Virus record (IMG/VR): IMGVR_UViG_3300044675_001894
Coordinates: 1 to 64,000 of that record
Strand: one strand, 5' to 3'
Origin: a virus
Length of the DNA: 64,000 nucleotides
A program made the translations under genes and the position numbers. Every line of letters begins with the position of its first letter. Position 1 is the stretch's first letter. The notes beneath the pieces were generated by a model. The model had not been told where the DNA came from. It worked only from the letters and a program-made list of their open reading frames with translations, and did no database searches. Shown here in pieces: positions 63,884 to 64,000 of this stretch.

Positions 63884-64000
63884 TTACTTATACTTTGTGA
63901 TGACAGGGTACCCAGTCAGTGGGCACATTTCTAAGTCTGGCGATACTGGGCTGGTGTAACTGCGGACAAGCAAACGTTGAACCCAACGGTCGGTCCCGTC
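63884..64000 (-). CDS. Unknown protein, C-terminal end (runs off right edge)
   Basis: The frame is open from the right edge to the stop at 63886-63884, giving the last 38 codons (DGTDRWVQRLLVRSYTSPVS, LEMCPLTGYPVITKYK). It lies 12 bases before the nuclease gene in the same direction. CPLTG.P looks like a short beta turn; no family is recognised. Confidence 0.6.
   Translation of the reverse strand, partial: DGTDRWVQRLLVRSYTSPVSPDLEMCPLTGYPVITKYK

Overview
The window reads as part of a tailed double-stranded DNA phage (Caudoviricetes) of an actinobacterial host, probably an aquatic one. The phage assignment rests on a large terminase, an SPP1 gp6-type portal, a coiled-coil scaffold, an N4 gp56-type major capsid protein, a long run of tail-appendage genes and two cell-wall hydrolases. 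The host assignment is an inference from two WhiB-like Fe-S proteins, a proteasome/HslV-like Ntn hydrolase, a LysM protein and small families typical of actinophages. The genome continues beyond both ends, because a gene is cut at each edge.

Layout. (1) 1-13.3 kb, minus strand, transcribed right to left: endolysin, KTSC protein, terminase, head-associated small genes, metallophosphoesterase, Ntn hydrolase, holin-like protein, portal, scaffold, capsid and two structural genes. (2) 13.3-15.0 kb, minus: three adjacent 2-oxoglutarate/Fe(II) oxygenases. (3) 15.0-31.2 kb, minus: about 23 tightly packed tail-appendage genes made of shuffled modules, with six glycine-rich proteins, two Mtd-type N-terminal domains, a C1q-like domain and two large fibres. 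(4) 31.2-33.7 kb, minus: a two-helix membrane protein, a secreted Thr/Ser-rich repeat protein and two tiny genes. (5) 33.7-35.1 kb, plus: a PhyH-type oxygenase and a methyltransferase. (6) 35.1-41.0 kb, minus: small membrane and lipoproteins, an FmdB-type zinc ribbon, and possible effector proteins (two ParB-like paralogues, GNAT, ADP-ribosyltransferase-like, and two larger relatives). (7) 41.0-42.07 kb: a noncoding hinge where transcription diverges, with DnaA boxes and a phased array of palindromes, the best candidate for a replication origin. (8) 42.07-53.4 kb, plus: early/replication genes including a SNF2 helicase, DUF932, DUF2786, DUF6011, an HExxH protein and WhiB. (9) 53.4-64 kb, minus: glycosyltransferase, zinc ribbons, transglycosylase, WhiB, then many small proteins, a SpoVS-like protein and a PD-(D/E)XK nuclease.

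The most striking observation is in region 8. Ten transcription units each begin with a structured leader. Immediately before the start codon the Shine-Dalgarno sequence lies in a tiny hairpin, with an invariant GAGG loop and a stem whose outer pairs change in a compensating way between copies. In eight of the ten, three larger hairpins lie upstream, arranged so that the 3' arm of one is also the 5' arm of the next. The other two leaders share a different three-helix fold with its own compensatory changes. This looks like a repeated RNA-level regulatory or processing element; I know of no described family that it matches.

How the genes work together: the hinge probably starts replication and divides late, leftward, morphogenesis and lysis genes from early, rightward, genes. 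The structured leaders may co-ordinate translation of the early units. The oxygenases, methyltransferase and glycosyltransferase suggest modification of phage or host macromolecules. All functional calls come from motif reading by eye; no database search was run.
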